From: Sympetrum striolatum
Taxonomy: Eukaryota > Arthropoda > Insecta > Odonata > Libellulidae
Direction of reading: 5' to 3'
Length of the DNA: 64,000 bases
NCBI GenBank assembly: GCA_947579665.1
Contig: OX388350.1
Coordinates: forward strand, 40,271,393 to 40,335,392
In this document: piece by piece, positions 1-11,891 of the stretch
Layout of the letters: the number at the start of each line of letters is the position of its first letter
How positions within the stretch are numbered: the stretch's first letter is position 1
Position numbers and translations under genes: made by a program
The notes under the pieces: model-generated
The model's database searches: none
The model's input: the letters and a program-made list of their open reading frames with translations, nothing else
What the model was told of the DNA's origin: nothing

Positions 1-501
1 ATAAAAAAAAGCATCATTATGAATACAAGCCCCCTCAGTTACTTAACAAACACTTGTTTGTTATTGATTCTTAGGAAAAATATGCAACACTTGTTGCTTA
101 CAAAACTTCACGATCACAAAGTTACAAAATGAAATCTGGGGGAAGACTTGTATTTATCGAGTATCTCAGTAAAAATGACCGATGCTCCTTCTCAGTAACT
201 ACAAAAATACATTCAATCTTCATGTGTTAAACAATGCTTCAAAATATATGGAAGGTAAAAATGCACAGTTACAATACAAACTACTGTTAGAGTTTACATT
301 TCTCGAGACAGCTTCAAGGAAAAGGAATTCCAAACAATATCATTTTTAACTACCCAGCTGAATATTCCTTATCCAGTCACAACCCTTTTCAGAATACTTG
401 CAGGTCCACTGAATTCAGCTTACGATAAAAAATTCTCTCTCGTCAGATAACTAATGACAGTATTTGTACCACTTGCCGAAGTTGGCAAAAGAAAGATTAT
501 T
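1..501. other. 3' flank of the AT-hook/zinc-finger gene
   Basis: AT-rich sequence downstream of the stop codon of the minus-strand gene that ends at 502. It probably holds that gene's 3' UTR, but I see no clear AATAAA on the minus strand and no other gene or repeat. Confidence 0.4.
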
Positions 502-3500
502 TTACAGTGTGTCGGATCCATCAGAATCGTAAAAGTAATAAGGTAGAGCATACCGATTGGCTGCAGCTCTCTTTGATTTTCCAGAGTTTTTTGAGCTTCC
601 TTCCCCAGGATCTTCACGTTCTGGGGTTCCTTGTAATTTCTCCAACTCTCTTGCTTTCTCTTCTTGACGATGCACACCCATGTGAACCTTCAGACTAGAG
701 GGCATCATACGTCGCTTGCACACGGGGCAGGTCTCCAACAAAGCATCTCTCTCCTGTGAAGAGATGAAACCAAATAGCTTATTATTACACTTTTCTGTCA
801 CATGGTAACATTTTTGATATCCTAAATATTTGATCTGATCTTTAATATCTTACAATGAAAGGCGATAAGAAAGAATAAAGTGAAGAATAGCTACAATAAA
901 ACCGCGAGTGTTAATCAGATGATACAGGATGAGAATTATCATAAGATAGAAGACTAATTCTAAGAATAGATTTACTAAATAAGTTCAGAGTAATTATGTT
1001 CTCAAAAGATATAACTGACGTAATGCGACCTCCCTGTTATATAGTTCTAATGCTGCAAGAAAGATCAGGGAAATAGATGTTAGAAGGAATCATTACAAGA
1101 ATCCTTTTTTCCGCAAATTGTGCCTGGACCTTACATAGAAATAAGATTAAATGCCTACCTATAAACAGGACTTCAATCTTGAAAAGCCAGAATGCCATTG
1201 GCATATTAATTTAACACTATTTCAACCTTGTGACCACGTGATTCAGATATATCTGAAGCAGTATTTTTTAATTTAAATTTAGTAATTCTTTTAATAGAAC
1301 CATATAAAATTTAAAATAAATGAGTGAATTGTTTTTTATGTAACTTTACAACAACAGGGGAATATCAGATTAAGATATTTGTTTGTATATTTTTGGGTTA
1401 TGGACATTGATTAGAAATTACATTCAAATTAATTTCAAGGTTAATGAGCATACTTTGTGATGGTCATCTTAATTATAATTTCTGGCATTCCAAACTCTAT
1501 TGATTTATAAAATATTCAAAAGAATGAAATTATTATTAACTATTCTGAAAGTATTTGAAATCGGCTTTAATATTTCATCCCTAAGTAATAATATATAAAA
1601 AGCTTGAATATTGAATAAATCTCAGAGACAATTTTACATTTAAGTAGTTGAAAAGTTAACATAATTCCACCAATTTTCCTTCTCAGTATATGAACAGCAA
1701 CTTAAAGGCAGCATCTTTCAAAAAAACATCACATAAGAATTAAATTTGGTCAACAATTGATTTCTCCATCCAGTTAAGTATTCAGCTAAAGTAGTTTCAT
1801 ACAGCCATAAAATCCTCTACTAATTGCAAGGTATGCTATTGTTAGTAAATGGGTGGGAATAACTTTGCAAAGTTAATCCCACCCATTTACTAGGATGGAG
1901 TTCCACAAAGTTAAAGCTTATTTGATTGATTTCATTCCTATGCTATTGTTATTAATCAAGTATTATGAATGCCACCAAAGGTATAACAATAAAATGGAAA
2001 CTAAAACTTTGCAAAGATCTGAGGAAAATAATGTGAAATTTCACTTCATAGATGAAATCCAGAAAGGGAATATAGATATTATTCGTAATAATATTTGTTT
2101 TAAATTAACTTACCCCTTCTGTTTTGGCACAGAATGTCAAATGACTTTGATATCCGGCCAAGCTGGATCTACTGATGCCACATTGTTCACAGGTTAACTG
2201 CTTCTTCTTTTGAAGAGCTACTTTAAGTAATGCATTAACAACCTTGGAGTCGTTCAAATCCTGCAAAATCACGAAAACATCAAAATGAAGGTATTAGAGC
2301 ATTAACAATGTCAATAGCTCTATAGATACAAATAAAATTCTCATTTGCTGGGAACAAAGAAATTATTCCCAAAAAAAAGCAGATAAAGATATTGCTAAAA
2401 TGCACTGGTGCATTCAAGTTAACATACATTACTGGATTAAATTATGGGTAACATTTAGAAAGCTCAATCTCTATCATGGTTCTTGAAGAACAATTATCTT
2501 AGAGCTGTTTGGAATTTATTTAAAATTAAAATATCATAGAAATGCACAAACTTTTCAAACATGAAAAAAAGCAAAACAAACAAATTACTTAAGAAAAAAG
2601 TTAGCAATTATTTCAAGAAGATGATTAATATTATTTGTTACTTTTTAAACTGAACAAAATATACGATACAATAAAAAGCAAGTGTAACAAAAATGCTCTC
2701 AGGCATAGGTTGGGATTCCTTGAAAGAAAGGAGATTGGAAGCTAGGCTGCAATTCCTTAATAAATTCAGGGAAACTACATTTTCGGAAGATACAATCGGT
2801 ATCATGCAACCCCCCTGCAACCTTGGTCGATCCGATAATGACCGTAAGTTAAGAGAAATAGATTCTAGGACGAATCGTTTGAAAAAAAATTCATTTTTTC
2901 CGCAAACGATACGTGACAATAAGAGAATAAGGAAGTATTTTAGATTCAACTGGTGTTTACACCCCCTGCCACACGTCGAAAGGCGGCTTGTAGGGTATTA
3001 ATGTAGATGTAGAAATATGTAAAAGACCAAACCAACCCATCTATTTATCCATCCATATGGGATATATCCAGTTACATCAAGCATTACGATATAAAATAAA
3101 CAATAAAACCGTTAAGATACAAACTTGTAAAATAAATCATAAAATCTATAATATTGAATGCAAGTCAAAAATTAGTTGACAAATACTAGAATAATAATGA
3201 ACTCATACAAATACAAACTCTTAAGAATAATGAAATAATGAAAAAATATAAAGATAGCCAATTTTATCCAATGATAAGAAGGCAATACTCATAAAAATTG
3301 TTAATAAACACAAAAAATGGTTGATTAATTAGCACAGTTAAACTCAAGATTACATCATCCTTACAAGTTGAAAAAGTTACATATTACCAGATCATAGTGT
3401 TGAGATAGTTCCATAATACCTATGCATGCTTTTCTTAATTATCCAAATAAACAATCTAAAACAACCTCTAACTCATAATTAAATGATGAAAACACATAGA

Positions 3501-6500
3501 TGAGCCATGTGTGCAGCAGATGCTATAGTTTAAACATCTCCCTTGAATTACAATACCATTATGATAGCAATAGGAGGAAAATAACCATAAATGAATTTAT
3601 TTTCAAGACAGAATTAAAAAAAAACACTTATTTCTGAAAAAAGCAAATAATAATTCTAATGTAAAACAGTCTATTATAGACTGACATAAAACATTAGAGC
3701 TTCCATTCTTTTCCCATAGCACCAGGCATTGCTGGGGTGATAATTTTTTGCAAGAAATCTTGAAAAAGATATATTCTATTGGGGTATATAAATGAGAAAT
3801 ACTCATTTTCACAAGACAAAATTAACCCTCAAGATTGTCAAAAAAGTATGAGTAATGAGTTACATTTTACAGAAATTTTAAGATTTTACCAGAGGAGAAT
3901 CAATCCCTTCCCTCCAAGAACAGTTGTTATGCTTCCGCAGTTTGTGGTATCCAAACAATTGCTGAGTCATAGTCTCCTTGCAAACAGCACACGTCACAGT
4001 AGTCTACAGAGAAAAGAATATCAAGAATTAAATTAATCGTTTCTCATCGATTTACCCCTGAAGGAACTTCAATGCTAATACTATAAGTAGAGATTAAGAA
4101 TATTTGTAGCCAACAACTCAGAAATACAGTAAAACATTTACAAACCAAGGGGCTACAGCAAAATTTATAACTAAGAATCGCACCACCAAAGAATTTATTT
4201 TTCAATGAATAGTACACTTTAGGTCAGAGCAACTTAAATAAAATGTTTTAGCAATGCTACATACCGAGGTGTAAATTTTTTTCTTAAACAGCTTCCTTTG
4301 ATACAAGGTTTATGTATTTTCTATCAACTTATGTTTTCTTACTCTTGAAGCTGGCCAAGGTCAATAAGCATTAAAATTTATCTAACCCAGAAATAGTTAC
4401 ATACTTAAGTTAGATTTAAAATTGCATTCAGTGATAATGAAATGTAATGAATGGTTTAAGGATCATTAAAGCAATGAGACTCTTTCCATTGATAACTATG
4501 TTAACAGACAGAAACACTCAAATGATTTACACAGTAAGTGCACAGAAAGATTTCAATTGGAGCTTAAAAAATCTATGAAGATAATCAGCATACTACATTA
4601 ACAGATAGAATACAATAAATAACCATTATAATTTAAACTATATTGAGTTACTTATCATAGAAATAGAAATCCACATGAAATTTTCTGGTTTTCATAATAG
4701 ATTTAAATAAATATTCTGGCAATATTTTCTTGTTATGATAATTACAGCATGCATTACTTTTTCATTCACTGCTTTGAGAAGTTAAATCTGAGATTATAGC
4801 CTTACTTATGGATTTCATTGAGAAAAAAACAATTTCCTGTTGAAGGAAGCTCTATCAACTGAAATTAATTGGAGTTTTGCACCCTCAATAACCCGGAACA
4901 TCAGGACCACACAGGAAAAAATATCAATATACACCAAAAAAGATATTAATTACTCATCTCAAGCAAAAGTTCCAACACCCAACTTCCCTTTCAGCTAAAA
5001 AATACAGAAAATCTCACACCTTTCAAACCAAAATAAAAAGAATATCTGATCAAAAAACATATCACTCACTTAATGAATACCTTTATAACTAAAAATAGGT
5101 AATAGGCATAATTTCTTAAATTGACAAATATAAATTTTTCAATGCAAGGTAAATCGATTTTGAAACAAAATTGTAAGATGATTGTATGATAAACTCGGAA
5201 TTAAATTTGTAATTTATATCATGTAAATACAATGTAGGCATTAATTATATGTATACATATTGTAAAATTGTTTATGTCAGGGATGTACAGACCTCCATGA
5301 TCAATAAATATTATTATTATTATTAAGTTTCATATGCGAGAATGTATGTCGCATTCAAATGAACTTTAAAGAGAGAAGTCGTCTGAAAGTATAACTCATT
5401 GATTTTTGCTATGAGAATAAAAATTACCTCTAGAGCAACATCGGAGTCAGCAGCTGCAGCTTCGACAGAAACTCTTCCACCCCCACGCGAACCTCTTCCG
5501 CGGCCTCGGCGTTTCTGCACTACCTTCTCAACACTGTCACCTGCATCCACTTCACTCTCAGTGTTAGGGTCCATCAACTCGGGCGTATCACATCCTCTTG
5601 TACTGTAATCAGGTGTGTCGAATCTAGAAACTCCGAAATCGGAAGAATCACTGTCCATGGACCTGTCCAGAGAGACCCGGGCCCTTCCGCGCGACCGGCC
5701 TCTTCCCCTTTTCCTAGTTCCCCGAGCTCTTTTTGGCAAAGGAGGAGTACAGGCGTCCACAGAGTACCGTCTCCTATCCAACAAATCAACGTCCGTCAAA
5801 GGACTTAAGGCACTATCATACTCAACCGGCGTCATGACTGTTTCCGCACCCCAACTGGGGCTTTCACTATATTCCACCTTGTAGCCTCTCCCCATACAAG
5901 CTGCACGTCCTCTGTAGCTCTTGCATCCAGGTCTGAGAGCACCTCTACCGATCTTGATTATAGGCGGAGTGTGCTCATACTTCGGGAAGTCACCGGTATC
6001 CTCAGGGCTACCGACATCGGTCAGAATTCCGTGAGATTCGCTAAAACTTCTTAGCTCGATGGATGGTATGGTATTTGCGCCTCTGCTACCTCGACTTCCC
6101 CTGGGCCTTCCTCTCTTCCTTTTCTCCGTAGGGAACATACCTTTGGGAGTTCCTGCATTAGGACTATCGAATTCTCTGTCACCGGGGCTGTCCGCACCAT
6201 AGTTTCTGAGGGATGCGTTAGCACTTTTCCTTCCTCTAGGTCTTCCCTTTCTTTTTTCCACGACGACCGGCTCAACTGGGGACAACTCCTCCTTTATAAT
6301 GGGCGTAGATGCTTCGCTATCAACTTCTTCCTTCTGCTCCCCTTCAGAATTAACGTCCAAGCCAGCATCGCTATTATCGTCCCTTTTCTCATCACTGGTG
6401 TGGGACTTACAGCTGTCTTCGCCCGCATCATCTGCGGGCAATTTTATATCGGCGTCACATAATGATTCTTTAGACAAACATTGCGGCGGACGACTGTTGC

Positions 6501-6909
6501 TGGATCCTTCATCTTCAATGCTATCACGCACTTCTAGCTTGACGGACACTGATGTTTTACTATCGGCTGATTCCTGAGTTTTGCTTTCTTCAGATGCCAT
6601 CTGCGCACATGGAAACAGACCGTCCTGAAAAGTGAAAATTCTTAGAATTCTCGAAGAGAATAGAACTTCTCAAAAGTCAAATCGGCGTTTGATACAATTT
6701 TTTTGAGACAATAATTTCCGCAAATACGGTAAATAAGTTTTTACTTTTCAGAAGAACCTATTTTAACAGGATTAATAAATGATAAAACAAAAATTACTTA
6801 CTTTGGATGGTGAACGAAATTCAGCAGACTGGAACATAAAGGTTGCGTTCTGATCTGTGCTTCCTCTAATTGTATCACTATTTAACACTTCATTCATTTG
6901 CTGCGACAT
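502..6909 (-). CDS. AT-hook and C2H2-type zinc-finger nuclear protein
   Basis: Five coding exons, 605 aa: 6802-6909, 5428-6624, 3890-4003, 2114-2260, 502-753, all joined at phase 0 with GT-AG introns. The start MSQQMNEVLN at 6909 has an in-frame TGA upstream. The large exon is acidic and Ser/Asp-rich. It carries two canonical AT-hooks (KRKGRPRGRK about residues 160-169, KRKRGRPRGS about 204-213) and two RGRGR-type relatives near 341-350 and 407-414. Zinc-finger-like units follow, one per exon: CAVC...H455...H460; CEQC (C497, C500) with H513 and C517; CPVC (C531, C534) with H546 and H550. AT-hooks bind the minor groove of AT-rich DNA, so a chromatin or transcription role is inferred. I do not recognise the orthologue; a ZNF512-like protein is one possibility. 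Introns hold LINE fragments and a 50-bp palindrome. Confidence 0.82.
1020..1130 (+). mobile_element. LINE 3'-end fragment (short copy)
   Basis: Resembles part of the LINE tail at 2690-3010: both run from an ATGC(A/G)(A/C)CC(C/T)CC-like start through a degenerate stretch to a shared ATCCTTTTTTCCGCAAA-like end. The reading frame is broken. It lies in the last intron of the AT-hook gene. Confidence 0.5.
1843..1892. repeat. 50-bp near-perfect palindrome
   Basis: Arms begin TAGTAAATGGGTGGGA and mirror around a TTGCAA centre, with one mismatched pair. It is followed at 1895-1912 by the word ATGGAGTTCCACAAAGTT, which recurs after other palindromes in the window (see findings). Intronic. Confidence 0.85.
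2690..3010 (+). mobile_element. Non-LTR retrotransposon (LINE) 3' end
   Basis: An open frame at 2693-3001 matches the C-terminal tail of CR1/jockey-type reverse transcriptase ORFs: LGW-like GIGWDSLKERRLEARL, then a basic stretch, then NSFFPQTIRDNKRI, then HPLPHVERRLVGY and a stop. It is followed by TGTAGATGTAGAA, typical of such LINE tails. It is 5'-truncated and sits in an intron of the AT-hook gene, plus strand. Confidence 0.75.
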
Positions 6910-7614
6910 GACGAAATGTTTTGTCAAATATTCTTTGTCAATAATTGCTGTTATTTCGCTATATCACTCACTATTGCAAATTATTATTAATACCATGAAT
7001 AAAGATGAAGTATAAACTTAAAAAACCTACATAGAAGTCATCCACTTTAGATGAAACGTAAGAAGCTGCCAATTCAGGTAAAGAAACTTTTCCACGTGAT
7101 AAACATTTTAAATCGTCTTTTCACCCATTTCTTTGTTTATAACATTTTAAAATAAACTTTGCACTTCCTTATTAACATCAAAAAATTTATATTGCTCCCA
7201 TCAAGGCTAAAGACGATGTTCATAAACGTTTTAACTTCAAAACTTTCATAACCAAAGCTTCTAATTTTTCAGAAAACTTCCAAAATAGCACTGAAGCGAG
7301 AAATAAACTTTAGTAAATAATTTGAGATTTTTCATAGTTAATTACTCTTTTACATAAAATAAAAAAATATTAGCAATAATTGAGTGAAAAATTACCGCTC
7401 TGTTAGGGACTCTTCTGCCGATCATACCATCGTTAACCTCCACAAGCGAGTAACAACGCCTTACGGCAAAGTTTGTCACTATTTTATTAACGCGAATAAC
7501 GATACCCGCTGCTCCGTTTCCAAATGGATATGGGAGATAATGAGTTTACCCAAGCATTTAACAAGTTTACTAAGGAATAATAAATTTATTTATCTATATA
7601 CACAAATAATTACA
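6910..7614. other. Gap between the AT-hook gene and mRpL27
   Basis: About 700 bp upstream of the AT-hook gene start and downstream of the mRpL27 stop. It should hold the promoter and 5' UTR of the former and the 3' UTR of the latter. I see no TATA box and no coding potential that I trust; the plus-strand open frame at 7384-7827 mostly overlaps the last mRpL27 exon in antisense. Confidence 0.5.
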
Positions 7615-8250
7615 TTAAATTTTATCTTTCAATATAAAACGATTGTGTTGCGGATCTGGTATGACATTGAAATGTTTTTTATATATGGTCTGGTTTTCCC
7701 TTCCAGCATAGATTCTCTTGATCCAAGTATGATCCCAATTAGGATTTATCTTCTCACAAGTAACCATGACTCTTCCATGTTCCATAGCGAACAGATTGCC
7801 ATTCTTTCCAAAACCAACCTGAAATGAAAAACAAATTTTATACAACTAATAAGTTGTGCAGGATCACTTTCTACAATAACAATGAGTAACTCTAATCACA
7901 TTTAAACCAGGATGGAAACGTAGATGCAGTTGTGCAGCTAAAATTGTTCCGGATGTCACTCTGTGCCCGTCTTGGACTCTCCATCCGCGGTGTTTCGGTT
8001 TTTGGTCGATTTTCTGATAGCGTGTACTGCCACCCGTCTTCTTTGATGCAAATCTCACTCCAACTATTGGAATAATTACTTTCTCTGTTATAACTAAAAT
8101 TTGAATGTAGAAGCAAAAAACCAAAGCTCTAATAATCCAACTCTACGTTGAATTTATCAAATTCAGTGAAACCAACGTTTACTTACACAAGGGATTAACG
8201 CCACCGAAGTTGAAAATATTGGTAGCGGATGTCCGATTGACGAGAGCCAT
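7615..8250 (-). CDS. mRpL27: Mitochondrial ribosomal protein bL27m
   Basis: Three exons, 153 aa: 8187-8250, 7900-8093, 7615-7818. It is a large-subunit mitoribosome component near the peptidyl-transferase centre. Hallmarks are VRFASKKTGGSTRYQ (about residues 34-48), the PKHRGWRVQDGHRVTSGTIL segment and RFHPGLN|VGFGKNGNLFAMEHG across the second splice. Codon phases fit (21 codons + 1 nt, then phase 0). The basic N-terminus rich in Ser, Thr and Asn fits a mitochondrial presequence. The second intron starts GTGATT, a weak donor, but the spliced product restores the conserved family sequence exactly, so I trust it. Length is normal for an animal bL27m. It is tandem with both neighbouring minus-strand genes. 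Confidence 0.94.
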
Positions 8251-11200
8251 GAGTTGGCTATTGCAAATATTATTCATCATCGTTAAGATTATTATCCTTG
8301 TATTTACCAAAACATTTTCAGCTACCGTAATGACCCATCTCCTCGACTATCGACTTTGATGTCGATTACTTCGATTGGATCGTTACTGGACGCCCTGAAC
8401 CGCCTGATTCAAGAGGAAAGAACCAAATCAGCATTACTGGTTTCAGTTGAAAAAGAATTAATTTAATTATGGATGCTGTTGCTTTAATCGAGATTTTGAA
8501 AATAAGAGTAAAAAGTATTCTAAACCGGAAAAGAGGGCCGATAATTCTATTTGCAGAGAGGAAAAGAGAGCTATTTTATTGAGGATCATACAGTTATCAA
8601 TCGAATCAGGCACATAAGTTCTCAGTTGCCATTTTCCAAACATTGAAGTTTGGATGAAGTCATAGTTCTGTTACCTATATGCGTGATGGATAGAAATTTC
8701 TGAAATATGGGTTCTAGATAAATATGCTGAGTTTTCAAAAATGGTATTTGATGAGTATATTTCCTTTTTTCAGATAAATTCCTACCATGGAGGGAGTATG
8801 TTCATTCTTCCATGTCCATACATTCTGATGAATTTGGTTTTTCAGTTCCAACCTGATTGTAACTCCTACTAAAACAGGAAGAAGTGATACATTATTAGTG
8901 GTTAACAGTACTCTTTAATGGAGGAATAAGTGAAAATTCATTTTGCTTGTTTTTTTTCAATTGACTCCTCGAAAACAGTATTTATTTTAATGAATCAGAA
9001 TTAAAAACAGAAGAAAGGCAGTATAAGAATTGGTATTCTGTTAAATGATCTTATAATTTTCAGTTGAAAATAAAACTCAATAATGCAATAAGAAAGTTCA
9101 TGTGATTTCCAAACTTATGACTTTTTTGAGTTCATGAAATCATTATTTCAATTTAATTTACCAAAAGAAATAAAGTGTGAAAAAGATAAAAACAAAATGT
9201 TCCTGTATCATTCATGGGTATTGATATTCATGATCTAGAGTCATAAAACAATGCCAATTATGCAAATAACAAATTATTCTGCATTGATGGGCAGTGTTTA
9301 ATTATATGTTAATTTTGAAAGTAGAGCAGATTATAGAGCATAGCTTGCATAACAGATAGCAGATTTGACACAGAATCTGTTAATCTTAAGTAATGGAGCC
9401 ACAATGCTTAGGATGTTGAATATCGAGTGAATTATAGTAGATAATTATAATTCACAGATATGGCAACTCTGTATGCCAATACTGATACACAATCCATTAG
9501 GAAATATATGAGCTAATTGGCTTGTATGTATATATCTAAAGGAGTTAGTAGACAGAGGGTCATGTTCATGATAAATAATATGAAAGGCATTATGACACAT
9601 AATATTTAATCTTTAGATAGTTTTGGCATTTCATGAATTTCACATTGCATAAATACACATTACTCAAAAAGGGAGAAAGATTTCCCAGTTATAAATAGCA
9701 ATTAAATTTTCTTTTATGTATGTGGAAATATCGATGAATATATTTTACTGTCAGTAAATTCAACCGCTTTAGGGTAACAATTCACCTAATTTTTGATCGA
9801 GTTTGTTTTAAGCTGTATTTCAAATCAGGTCTTAATCTATCTAAATCTATAGTTTTATGAAATTCTCAAAACTTAACAGAAATTTCAAATCAGCAATAAT
9901 CACTTTCACAAAACATCTTGGGGTTTATCAGCAATAGTTTTGCTTAGTATAAATAATAATAAATTGTGGTTTGCAAGTACTGAAGATTTGATTTAAGCTT
10001 TATATGAGTGAAAGTACTTTTTGTAGGCAAAATGGCTTTTTATCTGTTATTTTTTGTAAATGAATTTGGCCATTTTGAGTTGGATCTTCTCATTGTATTA
10101 AGACAAATTCATGATTCTGAAATTCGAAGGAGCATACAGAGATTTAGTAAAAATAGACAATAGCAATTGAAAACTATTTAAGTACTGTTTATTTATTCAA
10201 TTTCATTAATCACACTCACAGAGAACACATTTCATTTAATGATGCAAAACAATTTTTATAAATATGGACAGGAGAACACAAATCATTCCAATACCCTGAT
10301 TCATTATAATGGTAACCAAGTGTTCAAGGTTTGAGGAATGAAGTTTCTAATACCTCACATTCGGGGAAAATGAACAGCTTTCTTCAAAAGCATTTACTTA
10401 TAAAAAATCACGAATTCGTGACTAGTACTTGGGCTTGACCAGACCTCACTTTTCAGATAATTCAAGACAATATCACCATTCTTTCCCCAAATAATGGGGC
10501 CCAATGAACAACACAATATATAATGATAGCCAAAATAATATTTAATGTTGGTCAACAATCAACGACTTTTGAGCCTAAGAGGCCAATAGATGTATTGGCA
10601 ATTTCAACATGCCATTTAGAACATCATGTACCAGCATTACGACAGCTAAATATGATATGAAAAATTAAGCAATTTTGAAGCATGCTCACCAAAAAAGCAG
10701 GACTGAATCAACCATATGAAATAATGTAACGATTCAGATAGAATTTGCTTTGAACATATTTTATTTCCAAATTCAGAAAGCTCGTACTTTTATTAAACTT
10801 GCCCTCTTCCAATCAAACAAGTGCTCAGAATGGAAGCAGATAATATTCAAGCAGCTGGTAACATGCAGCAATTCAACAACTAAACCATCAACACAGCTAT
10901 CAATAAAGATCACACATATACCCTGCTAACTGCATGATGCTTACCAACAAGCAAGGGGAAAAACTAATTTTTCTTAAGTAATGTACAAATTATCTTGCTT
11001 ATCAGTCTTGAAAATCTCTAAGGTAATAATACTAAATATGATTCACTAAAAAGTGTAATAACAACTTCTATAAAAATAATATTTTAGAATTATAATAAAT
11101 TATCAAATGTAAAAGAATACCAAACAGACACTGTTCACAGAAATAAAGAGAGAGCATAATGAGGGGAGGGGATGCAGCAAAATGGCTACACTGAAAACTA

Positions 11201-11891
11201 ATTTAAATGCAATACAATCTGATAATTTCTTCACAAAATTGTCTTCATCTTCCAATTACCTTCATGACATTTCCGGTACTCTGTTAGACAGCAACCAGGC
11301 AAGCAGAACTGACAATAACAGAAGTGAGATTTAATAAATAAATCCCTTGGCAAACATAACAAAATTCAAGCAACAACGACATCCACAAATTCATAAATAC
11401 GAAGGTTATATGAGGAAAATAAAAACTCTGAATCCCTTTCAATCCTTGACCTTGTATATCAAATCAAACCTTTGTGACTGGTACTGCAACTTGCCTGGTG
11501 CCGGCTACACGAGGACAACCAAAGCATGGCAGTAAGCCACGTTAAGTGGCAGCCAGATAGGCACTTTGACGCCAGGCACATTTCCATTGGCCCCAAAAGC
11601 AAATATTTACTAATCCAATACAGCAAAAACGGAAGCTTGCATTCTAGTGCTTCACAACCAGCTATAACAACTCCAACGCTCAATAGTGCCTTGGGCACCT
11701 AATACAATTACAGAGGTTCTGGTGGACATCAAGGATCTAAGCACGCCAACAACCTCAGCTAATCACAGGTCTTGATTCTTTCGGTGCAGTGGCATTCACG
11801 CTGTTTGGTGTTGAAAAAAGTTGGCTGGTGAAGGAACGAAGATCCCAAGCAATAAGAGGAAATGCTTGAGTGGAGATCTTTGATTAAATAT
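8251..11891. other. Gap between USP stop and mRpL27 start
   Basis: AT-rich, with no coding region I can support. The right part (roughly 10190-11891) is a candidate long 3' UTR of the minus-strand protease gene, because the minus strand has overlapping AATAAA signals near 10190-10196. That is inference only. The left part holds the mRpL27 promoter. No repeat families were recognised. Confidence 0.4.

Noticed and set aside
7384..7827. 147-aa plus-strand open frame
   Set aside because: Much of it is antisense to the last mRpL27 exon; the rest is AT-rich without a motif.
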